From CAVQMC01 sp963713505 (GTDB taxonomy: Bacteria; Bacteroidota; Ignavibacteria; Ignavibacteriales; Ignavibacteriaceae), in contig CAVQMC010000001.1 in assembly GCA_963713505.1 (NCBI GenBank), positions 1 through 64,000 of the forward strand: DNA of 64,000 nt. The letters run 5' to 3'. Positions 36,535 through 46,454 of this stretch are shown here, in pieces. Numbering within the stretch: position 1 is the stretch's first letter; every line of letters begins with the position of its first letter. Position numbers and translations under genes: made by a program. The notes under the pieces were generated by a model. The model did no database searches. It was given only the letters and a program-made list of their open reading frames with translations, and had not been told where the DNA came from.

Positions 36535-37806
36535 TTATGATTCAATTTTCCAATAAATTTTATTTTTAAGCGAAGCAATCCATTTATTATAAAGCTGTTG
36601 TTTTTTGTATTCAGTTGCCAATTTTTTCAGTTCGGTATAGTCTTTATCTAAATCAACTTGATGCTGAGGAATTCTTTCTTCGAGATAAACTATTTGGTAT
36701 CCGTAACTTGAAGAAGAATATTCAATCCTTTTAGGAAAACTTATGTCGCCTTTTTTCATTTTAGATACAACATCAAGCATAGATTTATCTAATTGATTTA
36801 GGTAGAAAGTCCCTAAATCTCCGCCGAAGGCTTTTGTATCTTTATCTTCATCGTATTTCTTTGCAAAGTTGGCAAATGATCCGTCACCTTTAACGATGCT
36901 GTCTCTTACATCAGAGAGAAATTCTATTGTTCTTAGATCAGCATTTTGATCATTTTTTATTTTGATTAAAATATGACGACAATGTATTGATTCACCTCTT
37001 CGTTCTATAAGCTGAATAATATGAAAACCCACAGGTGATTCAACAACATCACTGATTTCACCGGGTTTTAAAGCAAATGCAGCAGCTTCAAATTCAGGAT
37101 AAAAAACACCGCGTTTCACAAATCCTAAATCTCCGCCTTGAGAAGCGCTTCCGGGATCATCCGAATATTTTTTTGCCATTTCAGCAAAATCAGCACCGTG
37201 TTTTATAGAATCTAAAATAGCTTCGGCGATTTTTCTATATTTTTCTTTTACTTCAGGTGAAGCTTGAGGATTTCTAAATATATGAGCAATTTTTACTTTT
37301 TCGGGAATAACACCTAAACTGTCTTTATATGTATTAAAAAAGTCTTCAACATCTCTTCTGGTAGCTTCAACATCACCAAATTTTTTATCCTGAAGCTTTT
37401 GAATCATTATTTGTTTTCTAACTTCATCCTGCAGTTCTCTTCGAATTTTTTCAATACTCATTCCGTAAATTTGTTCAATTTTCTCAACTGAACCATACTG
37501 CTGTTTAAAGACTTGAATCTGATAATCTATCCTTTGTTTCACTTCATCATCGGTTACATTAATTGAATCCAAATTGGCCTGTGCATATACAAGTTTTTCT
37601 TCTATCATTCCGTTTAAAACCTGCTGTCTTAAACCAGGAGTATTCGGATCAACATTTCTTGAACCGGCATACATTTCTGTTTTAAAATCTAATTCACTTT
37701 TAAGGATAATTTCATTTCCAACAACAGCTACTATTTTATCCAGTACTTTTTGAGGAAATACAGAAACAGAAAATAGCAATAAAAATAAAAACAGTTTAAC
37801 TTTCAT
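36535..37806 (-). CDS. SurA-like periplasmic peptidyl-prolyl isomerase
   Basis: Exported chaperone for outer-membrane proteins. Signal peptide MKVKLFLFLLLFSVSVFPQ, a SurA-type N-terminal helical domain (LDKIVAVVGNEIILKSELDF), then two parvulin domains. The first has AHIFRNPQASPEVKEKYRKIAEAIL, FAEMAKKYSDDPGSASQGGDLGF and ESPVGFHIIQLIERRG. The second has RHILIKIKNDQNADLRTIEF, FANFAKKYDEDKDTKAFGGDLG and GYQIVYLEERI. 423 aa, complete. GGTGAG precedes the ATG. Confidence 0.92.
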   Translation of the reverse strand: MKVKLFLFLLLFSVSVFPQKVLDKIVAVVGNEIILKSELDFKTEMYAGSRNVDPNTPGLRQQVLNGMIEEKLVYAQANLDSINVTDDEVKQRIDYQIQVFKQQYGSVEKIEQIYGMSIEKIRRELQDEVRKQIMIQKLQDKKFGDVEATRRDVEDFFNTYKDSLGVIPEKVKIAHIFRNPQASPEVKEKYRKIAEAILDSIKHGADFAEMAKKYSDDPGSASQGGDLGFVKRGVFYPEFEAAAFALKPGEISDVVESPVGFHIIQLIERRGESIHCRHILIKIKNDQNADLRTIEFLSDVRDSIVKGDGSFANFAKKYDEDKDTKAFGGDLGTFYLNQLDKSMLDVVSKMKKGDISFPKRIEYSSSSYGYQIVYLEERIPQHQVDLDKDYTELKKLATEYKKQQLYNKWIASLKNKIYWKIES

Positions 37807-37813
37807 TTCTCAC

Positions 37814-38637
37814 CTAATTTTTAACCTCTATATCATATTTTGTGTATAAATCTTTAATATAATCGTTCAGCATATCTTTTTTCTTTTCTTCGTACAATCT
37901 TTTTTTAACAGTACCTTTTATAACATCTAAAGGAGGAATTGTTCCCTTTTCATATTTAGTTAATAATTGAACGACCGAATAATCATTATTATCATTTTGG
38001 ATGACAATACTAACTTCGTTAGGGAGTAATTCACTTAAAATTCTGAGTAAATTCAAAGGACTAATATCAGTTTCATCAATTAAAGTTTTTGACTGGAGAC
38101 CAATAATATTTTTATCTTCTTTGAATAAATTAACAGCTTCGGTCCAGTCTCCTGCCAATACAGCAGATCTGAATTGGACAGCATCATCTTCTGTGTTAAA
38201 ATCAATTCTATTAATTAAAAATGAATTGTTGTGAAGCTTGAACTGCTCGCTGTTTTTTTCGTAATAATAATTTAATTCGGTTGTATCTATAACCGGGTTT
38301 TCTTTTTCAAAATATTTTCTAAGAAGTATTGAACCAGCTAATTCTTTTTGAGAATCTTCAACTAATTGCCGGTATTCTTTTTCGTTAGTAATTCCTTTTT
38401 TAAAGCTTCTTTATACAATACTTCCCTGTTTATCCAATCTCTAATTATTTCACTTTTATATTGTTTAATACCTTTCGAAGTGTCGGCTAAATTTAATAGT
38501 TCATCCTTAGTCAAATATGAATCATTTACTTTAGCGACATATTTTTTAGGAGGATTTTGCCTGCCGCAGCCAGTATAAATAACTGCGGCTAACAAAATTA
38601 AAAGATAAATATTAGTCTTTTTTAAATGCTTCTTCAA
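37814..38637 (-). CDS. SurA-like lipoprotein without parvulin domain, frameshifted
   Basis: Lipoprotein-type start MKKHLKKTNIYLLILLAAVI then YTGCGRQ, from a TTG at 38637 inside the end of the upstream gene (26-base overlap). The next part resembles the SurA N-terminal helical domain (YVAKVNDSYLTKDELLNLAD, IIRDWINREVLYKEALKK). A frame break in the A-run near 38395 leads into GITNEKEYRQLVEDSQKELAGS and on to YTKYDIEVKN. About 274 aa when repaired. No PPIase domain is visible. It lies between two real PPIases and is probably a partner chaperone. Confidence 0.7.
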
Positions 38638-40585
38638 GTTTATCGTAATAAAGTTTTGGTTTATATATCTTATGTAAGCCTTCCAAATAATCATTTGCAA
38701 GTTTATTGCTTAAATACTCCTGATAAGCACCTGAAACTTCGGCTTTAGCTTCTTCAAATGATTTTATATGAGCCGGATCTTTTTTATTTAATTTTACAAT
38801 TGCATATCCGCCTGGAACAGGAAATGGTTTTGAAAATCCTCCTTCGTTCAAACTATCGGCAATCTGGGCAGTTTTAGAATCTTTGACAACCAATAAACCA
38901 TAATGGCCTGCTTTTTCTTTCATTCCAGGTTTTTCGGTATACAAAGTTGCAAGGGTATCAAAATTTTCGCCCTTCTGTAGAAGCGAATAATAATGATTAA
39001 TTAAAGAATCATTTTTTGAGAATAATTCACTAACATCCACTCTGTCCGGCCATTGATATCTAGTTTTAGTGGTATCATAATAATCATGGAGTTTTGTGCT
39101 GTCAACTTTCAATTTACTCCATACCTCAGAATCTTGAAGCTTAAAGATATATATTCCATTTTTGTAATCATCCATTAAGCTTGCAAATTCTTTATTAGTT
39201 TTATCAAGATCTAGTGCAGCTGCATTTAAAACATCGTCTCCGCTGAATTTATTTACAGCTTGTTCTAATAATGCAGGAGTAATCATTTTATTTGCATAAT
39301 CAGAATTGTTGGCCATTCTGTCCACAAATTTATCAGCCATAACACTATCTTTTGAATAAGTATACAAAACTTTATCATTTAATTTTGTAACTCCATTTAA
39401 CGGCATTCCCAATCTTAAAGAATCCAAATTCTTCTTCATATAGTCAAAAGTATTTTGAACCAAGTTATAATTATATTGGTTCTTTAGACTGTCAATTAGA
39501 TTATCATATTCCTTCTGATATCTGGTTTTTTGGAATATTTTTTTCAGTTCTTCTTTTTCTGCATCAAGAGGCGGATAATCCTGAATTCCTGTAAGTTTAA
39601 TTATGTGGTAACCAAAAGGAGATTTTACAATTCCGGAAATATCGCCAACCTTTTTTAAATTAAAAGCAGCTTCATCAAATTCAGGGACCATTTGTCTTCT
39701 TGCAAAAAATCCAAGGTCTCCGCCTTTCTTTTTACTTCCAGGATCATCTGAATATTTTTCAGCAAGTTCAGCAAAGTTAGCACCATTTTGAAGTTTTTCC
39801 ATAACAGAATCAATTTTTGCTTTAGCCGCTAAGCTGTCAATTTTTCCTTTACCGTTTGAAAAAGAAGCCAGAATATGGCTGACTCTTATTTTAGGAATTC
39901 TTTTTCTTTTTTCAGTTACTTTTATTATATGATATCCATAAGGAGATTTGACTACTTTGGGATAAACATGTCCCGGTGCTGTACTATAAACCGCATCCTC
40001 AAAAGCAGGAGGAACCTGTCCGGCAGTTATATAAAAAATATCTCCGCCTTTTGATTTACTGAATCTATCATCGGAATATTTTTTAGCCATTTCTTCAAAA
40101 CTGGCTCCGTTTTTAATACTGTCAAGAACTGCATTAGCTCTTTTTAAAGCACCTGCATCTCCGCTGGAATCAGGACGAAACATAATATGACTTACCCTGA
40201 ATTCCCATTTTCTTCTATTATATAATGAATCTATGCCGGGATCGACTAAATATTTTTCCAATATATAAGTAGCACCGACTTTTTCTTTATAATCATTTAA
40301 TTCTTTAACAACTTCAGGATTTGTATCATATCCTCTTACGTAAGCATCCCTTAGTTTCATTTTGAATTTTACATATAGATCAAGAAAGTTCTTTAATTTA
40401 TCAAGACTATCTTTTTTTGCTTCTTCAACACCGCCGGCATTTTTAGCATAAGCGTTTTCAAAATCATGCATGGTTATTTGACTGTTGTCGTACTCCGCAA
40501 CAACAATATCCGCATGTTTAGGTGAGCAAGAACTTAATAGAAAAGTAAGAGTGAGCAAGAAAAGAGATGCAATGTAAAATCGCAT
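38612..40585 (-). CDS. Lipoprotein peptidyl-prolyl isomerase with repeated parvulin domains
   Basis: Periplasmic folding factor anchored by a lipobox (LTLTFLLSSCSPK). A helical N-terminal segment is followed by parvulin domain 1 (VSHIMFRPDSSGDAG, MAKKYSDDRFSKSKGGDIFY, KSPYGYHIIKV) and parvulin domain 2 (VSHILASFSNGKGK, AEKYSDDPGSKKKGGDLGFF, KSPFGYHIIKL). A third, degenerate copy lies near the C-terminus (DVSELFSKNDSLINHYYSLLQ, FPVPGGYAIVKLNK). 657 aa. It is the first gene of the operon that ends with moxR. Confidence 0.9.
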   Translation of the reverse strand: MRFYIASLFLLTLTFLLSSCSPKHADIVVAEYDNSQITMHDFENAYAKNAGGVEEAKKDSLDKLKNFLDLYVKFKMKLRDAYVRGYDTNPEVVKELNDYKEKVGATYILEKYLVDPGIDSLYNRRKWEFRVSHIMFRPDSSGDAGALKRANAVLDSIKNGASFEEMAKKYSDDRFSKSKGGDIFYITAGQVPPAFEDAVYSTAPGHVYPKVVKSPYGYHIIKVTEKRKRIPKIRVSHILASFSNGKGKIDSLAAKAKIDSVMEKLQNGANFAELAEKYSDDPGSKKKGGDLGFFARRQMVPEFDEAAFNLKKVGDISGIVKSPFGYHIIKLTGIQDYPPLDAEKEELKKIFQKTRYQKEYDNLIDSLKNQYNYNLVQNTFDYMKKNLDSLRLGMPLNGVTKLNDKVLYTYSKDSVMADKFVDRMANNSDYANKMITPALLEQAVNKFSGDDVLNAAALDLDKTNKEFASLMDDYKNGIYIFKLQDSEVWSKLKVDSTKLHDYYDTTKTRYQWPDRVDVSELFSKNDSLINHYYSLLQKGENFDTLATLYTEKPGMKEKAGHYGLLVVKDSKTAQIADSLNEGGFSKPFPVPGGYAIVKLNKKDPAHIKSFEEAKAEVSGAYQEYLSNKLANDYLEGLHKIYKPKLYYDKLEEAFKKD

Positions 40586-40698
40586 GAAAGTGTTCTCCTT
40601 TTTATGACATAATTTAGCAAATTTAAGCGAGTATTTTACTTATAGACGCCTTGAAAATCAAGGTAATTTAGGAATATTAATTTGCCCCTTAGATAAAG

Positions 40699-40740
40699 AA
40701 AAGAGCATTCTTACGTTAATTCAATAAGAATGCTCTTTTA
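40699..40740 (-). terminator. Intrinsic terminator
   Basis: Long stem AAAGAGCATTCTTA / TAAGAATGCTCTTT with an 11-base loop, just past the subtilase stop at 40763 on the minus strand and upstream of the PPIase operon. Confidence 0.8.
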
Positions 40741-40762
40741 TTAAATAATATTAATCAAATAT

Positions 40763-42781
40763 TTACTTTGTTAAAGTAATTTTTATTACCTGCTGATAGC
40801 TTTCGGCTCTTAATTGTACAAAGTAAACACCGCTGCTTAAATTGTTTGCATTTAGAACAATATTGTTTAAACCTGCAGAAACTTCGCCATCTAAAAGAGT
40901 TTTTACTTTACTTCCAAGAATATTAAATAAAGTTATTTTTACTTTAGAAGGATGCGGAACAGAAAATTGAATTGTTGTAGATGGATTAAACGGATTTGGA
41001 TAATTTTGGTATAAATGAAAATTTTCCGGTGCTTGAACTTCAACTTTTATTTCTTTACTCAGTTCAACATTTCCGTTTACATCAACTTGTTTAAGTCTAT
41101 AATAATAAGTTCCAATACTTATATTTTTATCTGTGTATGAATATTCATGAGAATTAGTAGAAGTTCCATTTCCCTGTACAAAGCCAACTGTTTTATAACC
41201 CGAATTTTCAAATTTTCTCTGAATCTCGAATCCATAATTATTTGTTTCCGTTGCAGTTTGCCAATTTAATTCAACTTTGTTATCCAAATAATTTGCAGAA
41301 AACGAGGTTAATTCAACAGGAAGAGGATAATAATAAGCGGCGTCATAAGCATTCAAAATTCCCCAGCCCATTAAATTATTAGGGTTGCTTGCATTGGAAG
41401 CAGTATTTCTCATCGCTTCCCTAACCTGCATTGGTGTTAAACTAGGATTTACATTTAATATTAGCGCTGCGACTCCTGCGGCTAGGGGACAACTAAAAGA
41501 AGTTCCGGAGCTGTAAGTAAATCCAGTTGAAGAGTATGGACTGGCAACATAATCAAAATCTCCCATTGCCATAACATCGGGTTTAATTCTACCGTCAACC
41601 GTTGGCCCTACACTGCTGAAACCTGCTCTGGAACCATCACTTGAAACAGCTCCGATAGTTATAACACTATCACCATCGGCAGGCGCACCTAAAGTATTAT
41701 GTGAAGAATTATAACCGTCATTGCCGGCTGAATTAACGACCACAATTCCAAGTCCAGCAGCAAGATCTGCAGCAATTGTAATTCTGGCAGTATTTCCATC
41801 CATATCCATCCAGGTATAGCTTGGGTATGGAGGATCATATACTAAATAATCTAAAGATGTAGTAGTAACATCAACACCTATGCTGTCTGCCCATTCCATT
41901 GCCGCAATCCAGTTATCCTCTTCAATCGGTGTTTCGCTATCTGTATTTTCTGTTTTAGTAAGAATGAAATTTGCGCCGAAAGCAGGCCCAATTAATTCTC
42001 CATTATCGAATCCGCCGATTGTTGATAATGTTTCGGTTCCGTGTGAACCATTTCCCATATCACCTTGATCTCCAACATTAGGATCATTATTTACAAAATC
42101 CCAAGTTGCAATAATATTCATTGAATCAAAACAAACATGAGCTAAATTATTAAAACCGGCATCCATAGAACAGATAGTAATTCCTTGAGCATGATAACCT
42201 AAATCGTGAAGTGCAGGGACATTTATTTGCTGCATTTGTGTTAATGAAGAACCGTAATTATAATTATAATCTGTTTTGTTTAATTGAGTTCTTTTTGTTC
42301 CAGGGGGCAATTGTTTATTATCATTTTCTCTTTGGAAAGTATAATCCTTTTTCAGCTTATAAACCATATCAACTTTTTTAACAGAATTCATATCTGCTAA
42401 TTCTGTAATTTGGGATTTATTAATCCAGCCGCTAATTCCATTAAACCATCTTGAAACATGTTTTAGTTTAAATCCTTTAGCTATAGTTTCTTTTATATAG
42501 TCTTTATAAACAGGAAGATCAGTATATTTTAAAAGGTGATTCTGCGGAAGATATTTTGCTCTTCTGTTTAAAGATCTTTGACTTACAACTTCCTTAGGAG
42601 AATTGTAATAAGCATTTATATCGGGTCCCTTATCCTTAAAGAATACCCATACCAAAACTTGAGAATTATTTGGTACTGTTTCTAACTTCATCTGTAAGGC
42701 ATCAGTCACCTTTTCCAATGGACTTTGTGCAAAAATAGAAATAGATGCCGTCAGTGCAATCAAAAGTAAAAGCTTCTTCAT
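40763..42781 (-). CDS. Secreted subtilisin-like (S8) serine protease with T9SS sorting domain
   Basis: Signal peptide MKKLLLLIALTASISIFAQ, a propeptide region, then the S8 catalytic domain with Asp in ICSMDAGFNN, His in GNGSHGTETLSTIGG, the oxyanion Asn in VVNSAGNDG and Ser in SGTSFSCPLAAGVAALIL. A fibronectin-like segment (VELTSFSANYLDNKVELNWQ) and the sorting domain follow (LYQNYPNPFNPSTTIQF, LFNILGSKVKTLL, SSGVYFVQLRA). 672 aa. The sorting domain predicts export by the type IX system and surface attachment or release. It follows metG by 31 bases. Confidence 0.95.
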   Translation of the reverse strand: MKKLLLLIALTASISIFAQSPLEKVTDALQMKLETVPNNSQVLVWVFFKDKGPDINAYYNSPKEVVSQRSLNRRAKYLPQNHLLKYTDLPVYKDYIKETIAKGFKLKHVSRWFNGISGWINKSQITELADMNSVKKVDMVYKLKKDYTFQRENDNKQLPPGTKRTQLNKTDYNYNYGSSLTQMQQINVPALHDLGYHAQGITICSMDAGFNNLAHVCFDSMNIIATWDFVNNDPNVGDQGDMGNGSHGTETLSTIGGFDNGELIGPAFGANFILTKTENTDSETPIEEDNWIAAMEWADSIGVDVTTTSLDYLVYDPPYPSYTWMDMDGNTARITIAADLAAGLGIVVVNSAGNDGYNSSHNTLGAPADGDSVITIGAVSSDGSRAGFSSVGPTVDGRIKPDVMAMGDFDYVASPYSSTGFTYSSGTSFSCPLAAGVAALILNVNPSLTPMQVREAMRNTASNASNPNNLMGWGILNAYDAAYYYPLPVELTSFSANYLDNKVELNWQTATETNNYGFEIQRKFENSGYKTVGFVQGNGTSTNSHEYSYTDKNISIGTYYYRLKQVDVNGNVELSKEIKVEVQAPENFHLYQNYPNPFNPSTTIQFSVPHPSKVKITLFNILGSKVKTLLDGEVSAGLNNIVLNANNLSSGVYFVQLRAESYQQVIKITLTK

Positions 42782-42812
42782 CAGTTGCCTCTATATTTAT
42801 TTTAAAGTTTAA

Positions 42813-44855
42813 TTATTTTGCTCTTGTACCGTTTTTAACCGAATTATTAACCGTTATGATTTCCAGTCCGTCTTCACCATTATCTACCGCAAGAAGCATA
42901 CCTTGCGATTCTTGCCCCATTAATTTAGCAGGTTTCAAATTTGCAACAATGATAATTTTTTTACCAATTATTTCCTCAGGCTTATAGCTTTTTGCAATTC
43001 CTGCAATTATTTGGCGCTCTTCTTTATCTAATTTAACTTTTAATTTAAGTAATTTTTCACTCTTTTTTATATTTTCTGCAGAAATAATTTCACCAGTTTT
43101 TAGTTGCACTTTCATAAAATCATCATAAGAAATCAACTCGTTTTCGGTAATTTCTTCTGATTTATCATTTTCACCTAACTTTTCCATTTGTTTGTTGATA
43201 ATTTCATCTTCTATTTTTTGAAATAAAATTTCCGGTTTATTAAGTTGATGACCTTCTTTCAAGTTTTCATTTGTACAATTATTCCAGATTGTTTTCTCTG
43301 CATTCAGCATTTTAAATAATTTATCCATAGAAAAAGGGACAACAGGATGAAATAATTCCGCCAATGTATAAATTGTATTTAAGCAGATGTTTAAAGTAGT
43401 TCCGCATTTTTCTTTATCTGTTTTTATTGATTTCCACGGTTCCGAATCATTAAAATATTTATTCCCTGCTCTGGCTAAATTCATTATTTCCAAAACACCG
43501 TCTTTAATTTTATAGCATTCAAATAAAGTAGAAATTTTTTCAGGATATTCCGAAACTCTTTCAATCATTTCTTTATCAATTGCTTCCAGTTTACTACGAG
43601 CAGGAACTTTACCGTCAAAATGTTTATGAACAAAAGTAAAAGTACGATTTATAAAATTTCCAAAAATATCTGCAAGTTCACTATTATTGCGTGCTTGGAA
43701 TTCTTTCCAATAAAAATCAGTATCTCTATTTTCGGGTAAATTAGCTGCTAAAGTATATCTTAAAGGATCAGCAGGAAATAATTTTAAGAAATCAATAACA
43801 TCAATTCCCCAGTTTCTGCTTTTCGAAAATTTCTTCCCTTCGAAATTTAAGAATTCGTTTGCCGGCACATTTTGAGGAAGAATATATTTTTCTCTATCTC
43901 CGTCGTTCCAGGCCATCAGCATTGAAGGAAATATTATACAATGGAAAACAACATTATCTTTTCCGATAAAAGCTATATACTTTGTATTTTCTCCCTGCCA
44001 GTATTCTTTCCACAGATCTTTTTTGCCAAGCTTTTCCGATAATTTTTTAGTAGCAGAAATGTAACCGAGTACTGCTTCAAACCAGACATAAATTACTTTT
44101 CCTTTAGCATCGTCAATTGGAACTGGAACTCCCCAATCTAAATCTCTTGTAACTGCCCTGTCCTGCAGACCGTCTTTAAACCAGCCTTTGCAGTAATTTA
44201 GAACATTATCTTTCCACCCGTAAGTTTTATTCATAACATCAATATATTCTTCAAGTCTTTTTTGATAATTGCCTAAAGGGAAATACCAATGGGTTGTTTC
44301 TTTAAGCACCGGTGTTTCACCCGAGATTTTACTTTTGGGTTTCATTAATTCACTTGGCTCATACAAACTACCGCAGTTTTCGCATTCATCACTTCTTGCT
44401 TCTTCGTAACCGCAAACCGGACAAGTTCCTTCAACATATCTGTCCGGAAGGAACATCTTAACTTTTTCATCAAAAAACTGGCTCGTCTTTTTTTCCTTCA
44501 GCAAGCCTCTGTTGTAAAATTCAAGAAAAAATTCTTTTGAAGTTTCATAGTGTTCGGGAAGAGTTGTCCTCGAATAAATATCGAAACTCATCCCGAATTT
44601 TTCAAAAGCATCTTTATTTATTTTATGATATCTGTCGACTATAACTTTTGGACTTACACCTTCCTTATCGGCACTAATTGTAATAGGAACTCCGTGCTCA
44701 TCAGAACCGCAAATAAAAATAATATCGTCTTCTTTTAATCTTTTAAATCTTACATAAATATCCGCCGGTAAATACGCACCGCTCAAATGCCCAAGATGAA
44801 TTGGTCCGTTTGCATAAGGAAGAGCGGCAGTAACAATTATCTTTTCTTTTTCCAA
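42813..44855 (-). CDS. metG: Methionyl-tRNA synthetase
   Basis: Class I aminoacyl-tRNA synthetase. HIGH-like motif PIHLGHLSGAYLPADIYVRF, a zinc knuckle (CPVCGYEEARSDECENCGSLYEP), YVWFEAVLGYIS, the KMSKS-equivalent GKKFSKSRNWGID, and a C-terminal tRNA-binding OB-fold (KVQLKTGEIISAENIKKSEKLLKLKV, ANLKPAKLMGQESQGM). 680 aa, complete. The start is TTG with no clear Shine-Dalgarno sequence. Confidence 0.97.
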   Translation of the reverse strand: MEKEKIIVTAALPYANGPIHLGHLSGAYLPADIYVRFKRLKEDDIIFICGSDEHGVPITISADKEGVSPKVIVDRYHKINKDAFEKFGMSFDIYSRTTLPEHYETSKEFFLEFYNRGLLKEKKTSQFFDEKVKMFLPDRYVEGTCPVCGYEEARSDECENCGSLYEPSELMKPKSKISGETPVLKETTHWYFPLGNYQKRLEEYIDVMNKTYGWKDNVLNYCKGWFKDGLQDRAVTRDLDWGVPVPIDDAKGKVIYVWFEAVLGYISATKKLSEKLGKKDLWKEYWQGENTKYIAFIGKDNVVFHCIIFPSMLMAWNDGDREKYILPQNVPANEFLNFEGKKFSKSRNWGIDVIDFLKLFPADPLRYTLAANLPENRDTDFYWKEFQARNNSELADIFGNFINRTFTFVHKHFDGKVPARSKLEAIDKEMIERVSEYPEKISTLFECYKIKDGVLEIMNLARAGNKYFNDSEPWKSIKTDKEKCGTTLNICLNTIYTLAELFHPVVPFSMDKLFKMLNAEKTIWNNCTNENLKEGHQLNKPEILFQKIEDEIINKQMEKLGENDKSEEITENELISYDDFMKVQLKTGEIISAENIKKSEKLLKLKVKLDKEERQIIAGIAKSYKPEEIIGKKIIIVANLKPAKLMGQESQGMLLAVDNGEDGLEIITVNNSVKNGTRAK

Positions 44856-45098
44856 ATTAAAACCAAAGAATATTAATTAATAGCTTTTAATATAAGCATT
44901 TTTTCATTTCTAAATAATTTCTATCGTCATATCGATAATATTATCAGCATATTTTCTATAAAATGTAAAAAAATTAAATTTACTTTTGCGATGAATTAAG
45001 GTATTTTTGAATATTGAAATTTGTTCATTGTACAAGGGGTTTGTTGATAGAGTAAAATTAAAGTTTTACAAATCCCGCTTAAAAAAGGAGAAATAAAA

Positions 45099-46310
45099 TT
45101 GAAAAATTCTAAAAAATTCGATATGGATACAAAATGTGTTCATTCAGGCATTGGTGAATATGAATACGGGGCAGTTGTTCCTCCAATTTATCAAACATCA
45201 ACTTTTAAATTTGAATCAGCGCAGCACGGAGCGGCCTTATTTTCCGGAAGCGAAAAAGGATATATTTATACAAGGATGCTGAATCCAACAGTAGAAGCAC
45301 TTGAAAATTGCATTGCAGATTTGGAAGGCGGACATAAAGCACTTGGCTGCGGAAGCGGAATGGCAGCAGTTCATACTGTTTTTGCAAGTTTACTCAGTAC
45401 CGGTGACCATATAATTTGCTCAACATCTGTTTACGGTCCAACAATTACTCTTCTTAATACAATCATGAAAAAGTTTGGAGTTGAAGCAACTTTCGTTGAT
45501 ACTTCTGATCTTAACAAGATTAAAGAAGCAATAAAACAAAATACAAAAGTTATCTATATTGAAACACCAGGCAATCCTACTTTATCAGTAACCGATATTG
45601 AAGGTACGTCAAAAATTGCAAAAGATAAAAATATTAAAGTAGTTGTTGATAATACTTTTATGAGTCCGGCATTGCAAAATCCTCTTAAACTTGGTGCCGA
45701 TGTTGTGCTTCATAGTTTAACTAAATTTTTAAATGGTCATGCTGATGTTGTCGGCGGAGTTGTTGTAGTTAAAGATGAAGAAACATATCAGCAATTCAGA
45801 AAAGTTCTAAATCAAACCGGCGGTGTAATAGATCCTTTTAATTCTTTCTTAGTTCATAGAGGTATTAAGACTCTTGCAATAAGAATGGAAAAACACTGCA
45901 GCAGTTCTCAAGTTATAGCAGAATATTTGGAAAAACATCCATTAATTAAATGGGTTAGTTTTCCGGGATTAAAAAGCCATCCGCAGTATGAACTTGCTAA
46001 AAAACAGCAGAAAGGACCTGGCGGAATGATAACATTTGAACTTGACGGCGGAATTGAAGCCGGACGAGTTATGATGAATTCCGTTAAACTTTGCCAGCTT
46101 GCAGTAAGTTTAGGCGGAGTTGAGTCCTTAATTCAGCACCCTGCAAGTATGACTCATTTTTCTATGGGAAAAGAAGCAAGAGAAGCTGCAGGAATTTCAG
46201 ACGGATTAATAAGACTTTCCGTCGGAATTGAAAATGTAAATGATATAATTGCAGATCTTGAAGAAGCACTTGAAGAAGTTAAAAAACTTCAGGTTGCACA
46301 TACTAATTAA
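45099..46310 (+). CDS. PLP-dependent trans-sulfuration enzyme (gamma-lyase/synthase family)
   Basis: Cys/Met-metabolism PLP-enzyme family: cystathionine gamma-lyase or synthase, methionine gamma-lyase, or acylhomoserine sulfhydrylase. Motifs: TKCVHSGIGEYEYGAVVPPIYQTSTF, YTRMLNPTVEALE, GCGSGMAAVHTVFASLL, YIETPGNPTLSVTDI, VVDNTFMSPALQNPL and the PLP lysine in HSLTKFLNGHADVVGG. Where true methionine gamma-lyases have YGCT this has YGPT, which weakens that specific call. TTG start with a strong AAAGGAG. 403 aa. Confidence 0.9.
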   Translation: MKNSKKFDMDTKCVHSGIGEYEYGAVVPPIYQTSTFKFESAQHGAALFSGSEKGYIYTRMLNPTVEALENCIADLEGGHKALGCGSGMAAVHTVFASLLSTGDHIICSTSVYGPTITLLNTIMKKFGVEATFVDTSDLNKIKEAIKQNTKVIYIETPGNPTLSVTDIEGTSKIAKDKNIKVVVDNTFMSPALQNPLKLGADVVLHSLTKFLNGHADVVGGVVVVKDEETYQQFRKVLNQTGGVIDPFNSFLVHRGIKTLAIRMEKHCSSSQVIAEYLEKHPLIKWVSFPGLKSHPQYELAKKQQKGPGGMITFELDGGIEAGRVMMNSVKLCQLAVSLGGVESLIQHPASMTHFSMGKEAREAAGISDGLIRLSVGIENVNDIIADLEEALEEVKKLQVAHTN

Positions 46311-46320
46311 AATTCTAAAT

Positions 46321-46356
46321 AAATAGGGGAAAAGAAATTTGTCTTTTCCCTTATTT
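46321..46356 (+). terminator. Probable terminator hairpin
   Basis: AAATAGGGGAAAAG / CTTTTCCCTTATTT, fully paired with one G-U, 10 bases past the PLP enzyme's stop. The T-run after it is short. Confidence 0.5.
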
Positions 46357-46389
46357 ACCGATTATTACCCCATACTCACCGATTATTAC
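46357..46389 (+). promoter_or_regulatory. Direct repeats, candidate LytTR binding site
   Basis: The 12-mer ACCGATTATTAC occurs at 46357 and again, identically, at 46378, exactly 21 bases (two helical turns) apart. A degenerate third match begins at 46422. LytTR regulators bind pairs of direct repeats with about this spacing. The operon starting at 46455 encodes a LytTR regulator, so autoregulation is likely. Confidence 0.5.
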
Positions 46390-46454
46390 TACAAAGAATA
46401 GTTTATCCCTTTTATTTTTAGACCGGTAATTTAATTACACAAAGGAATATCAAA

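Noticed and set aside
46357..46389. CRISPR-like repeat unit
   Set aside because: Only two 12-base copies with a 9-base gap and no cas genes; geometry fits a regulator site.
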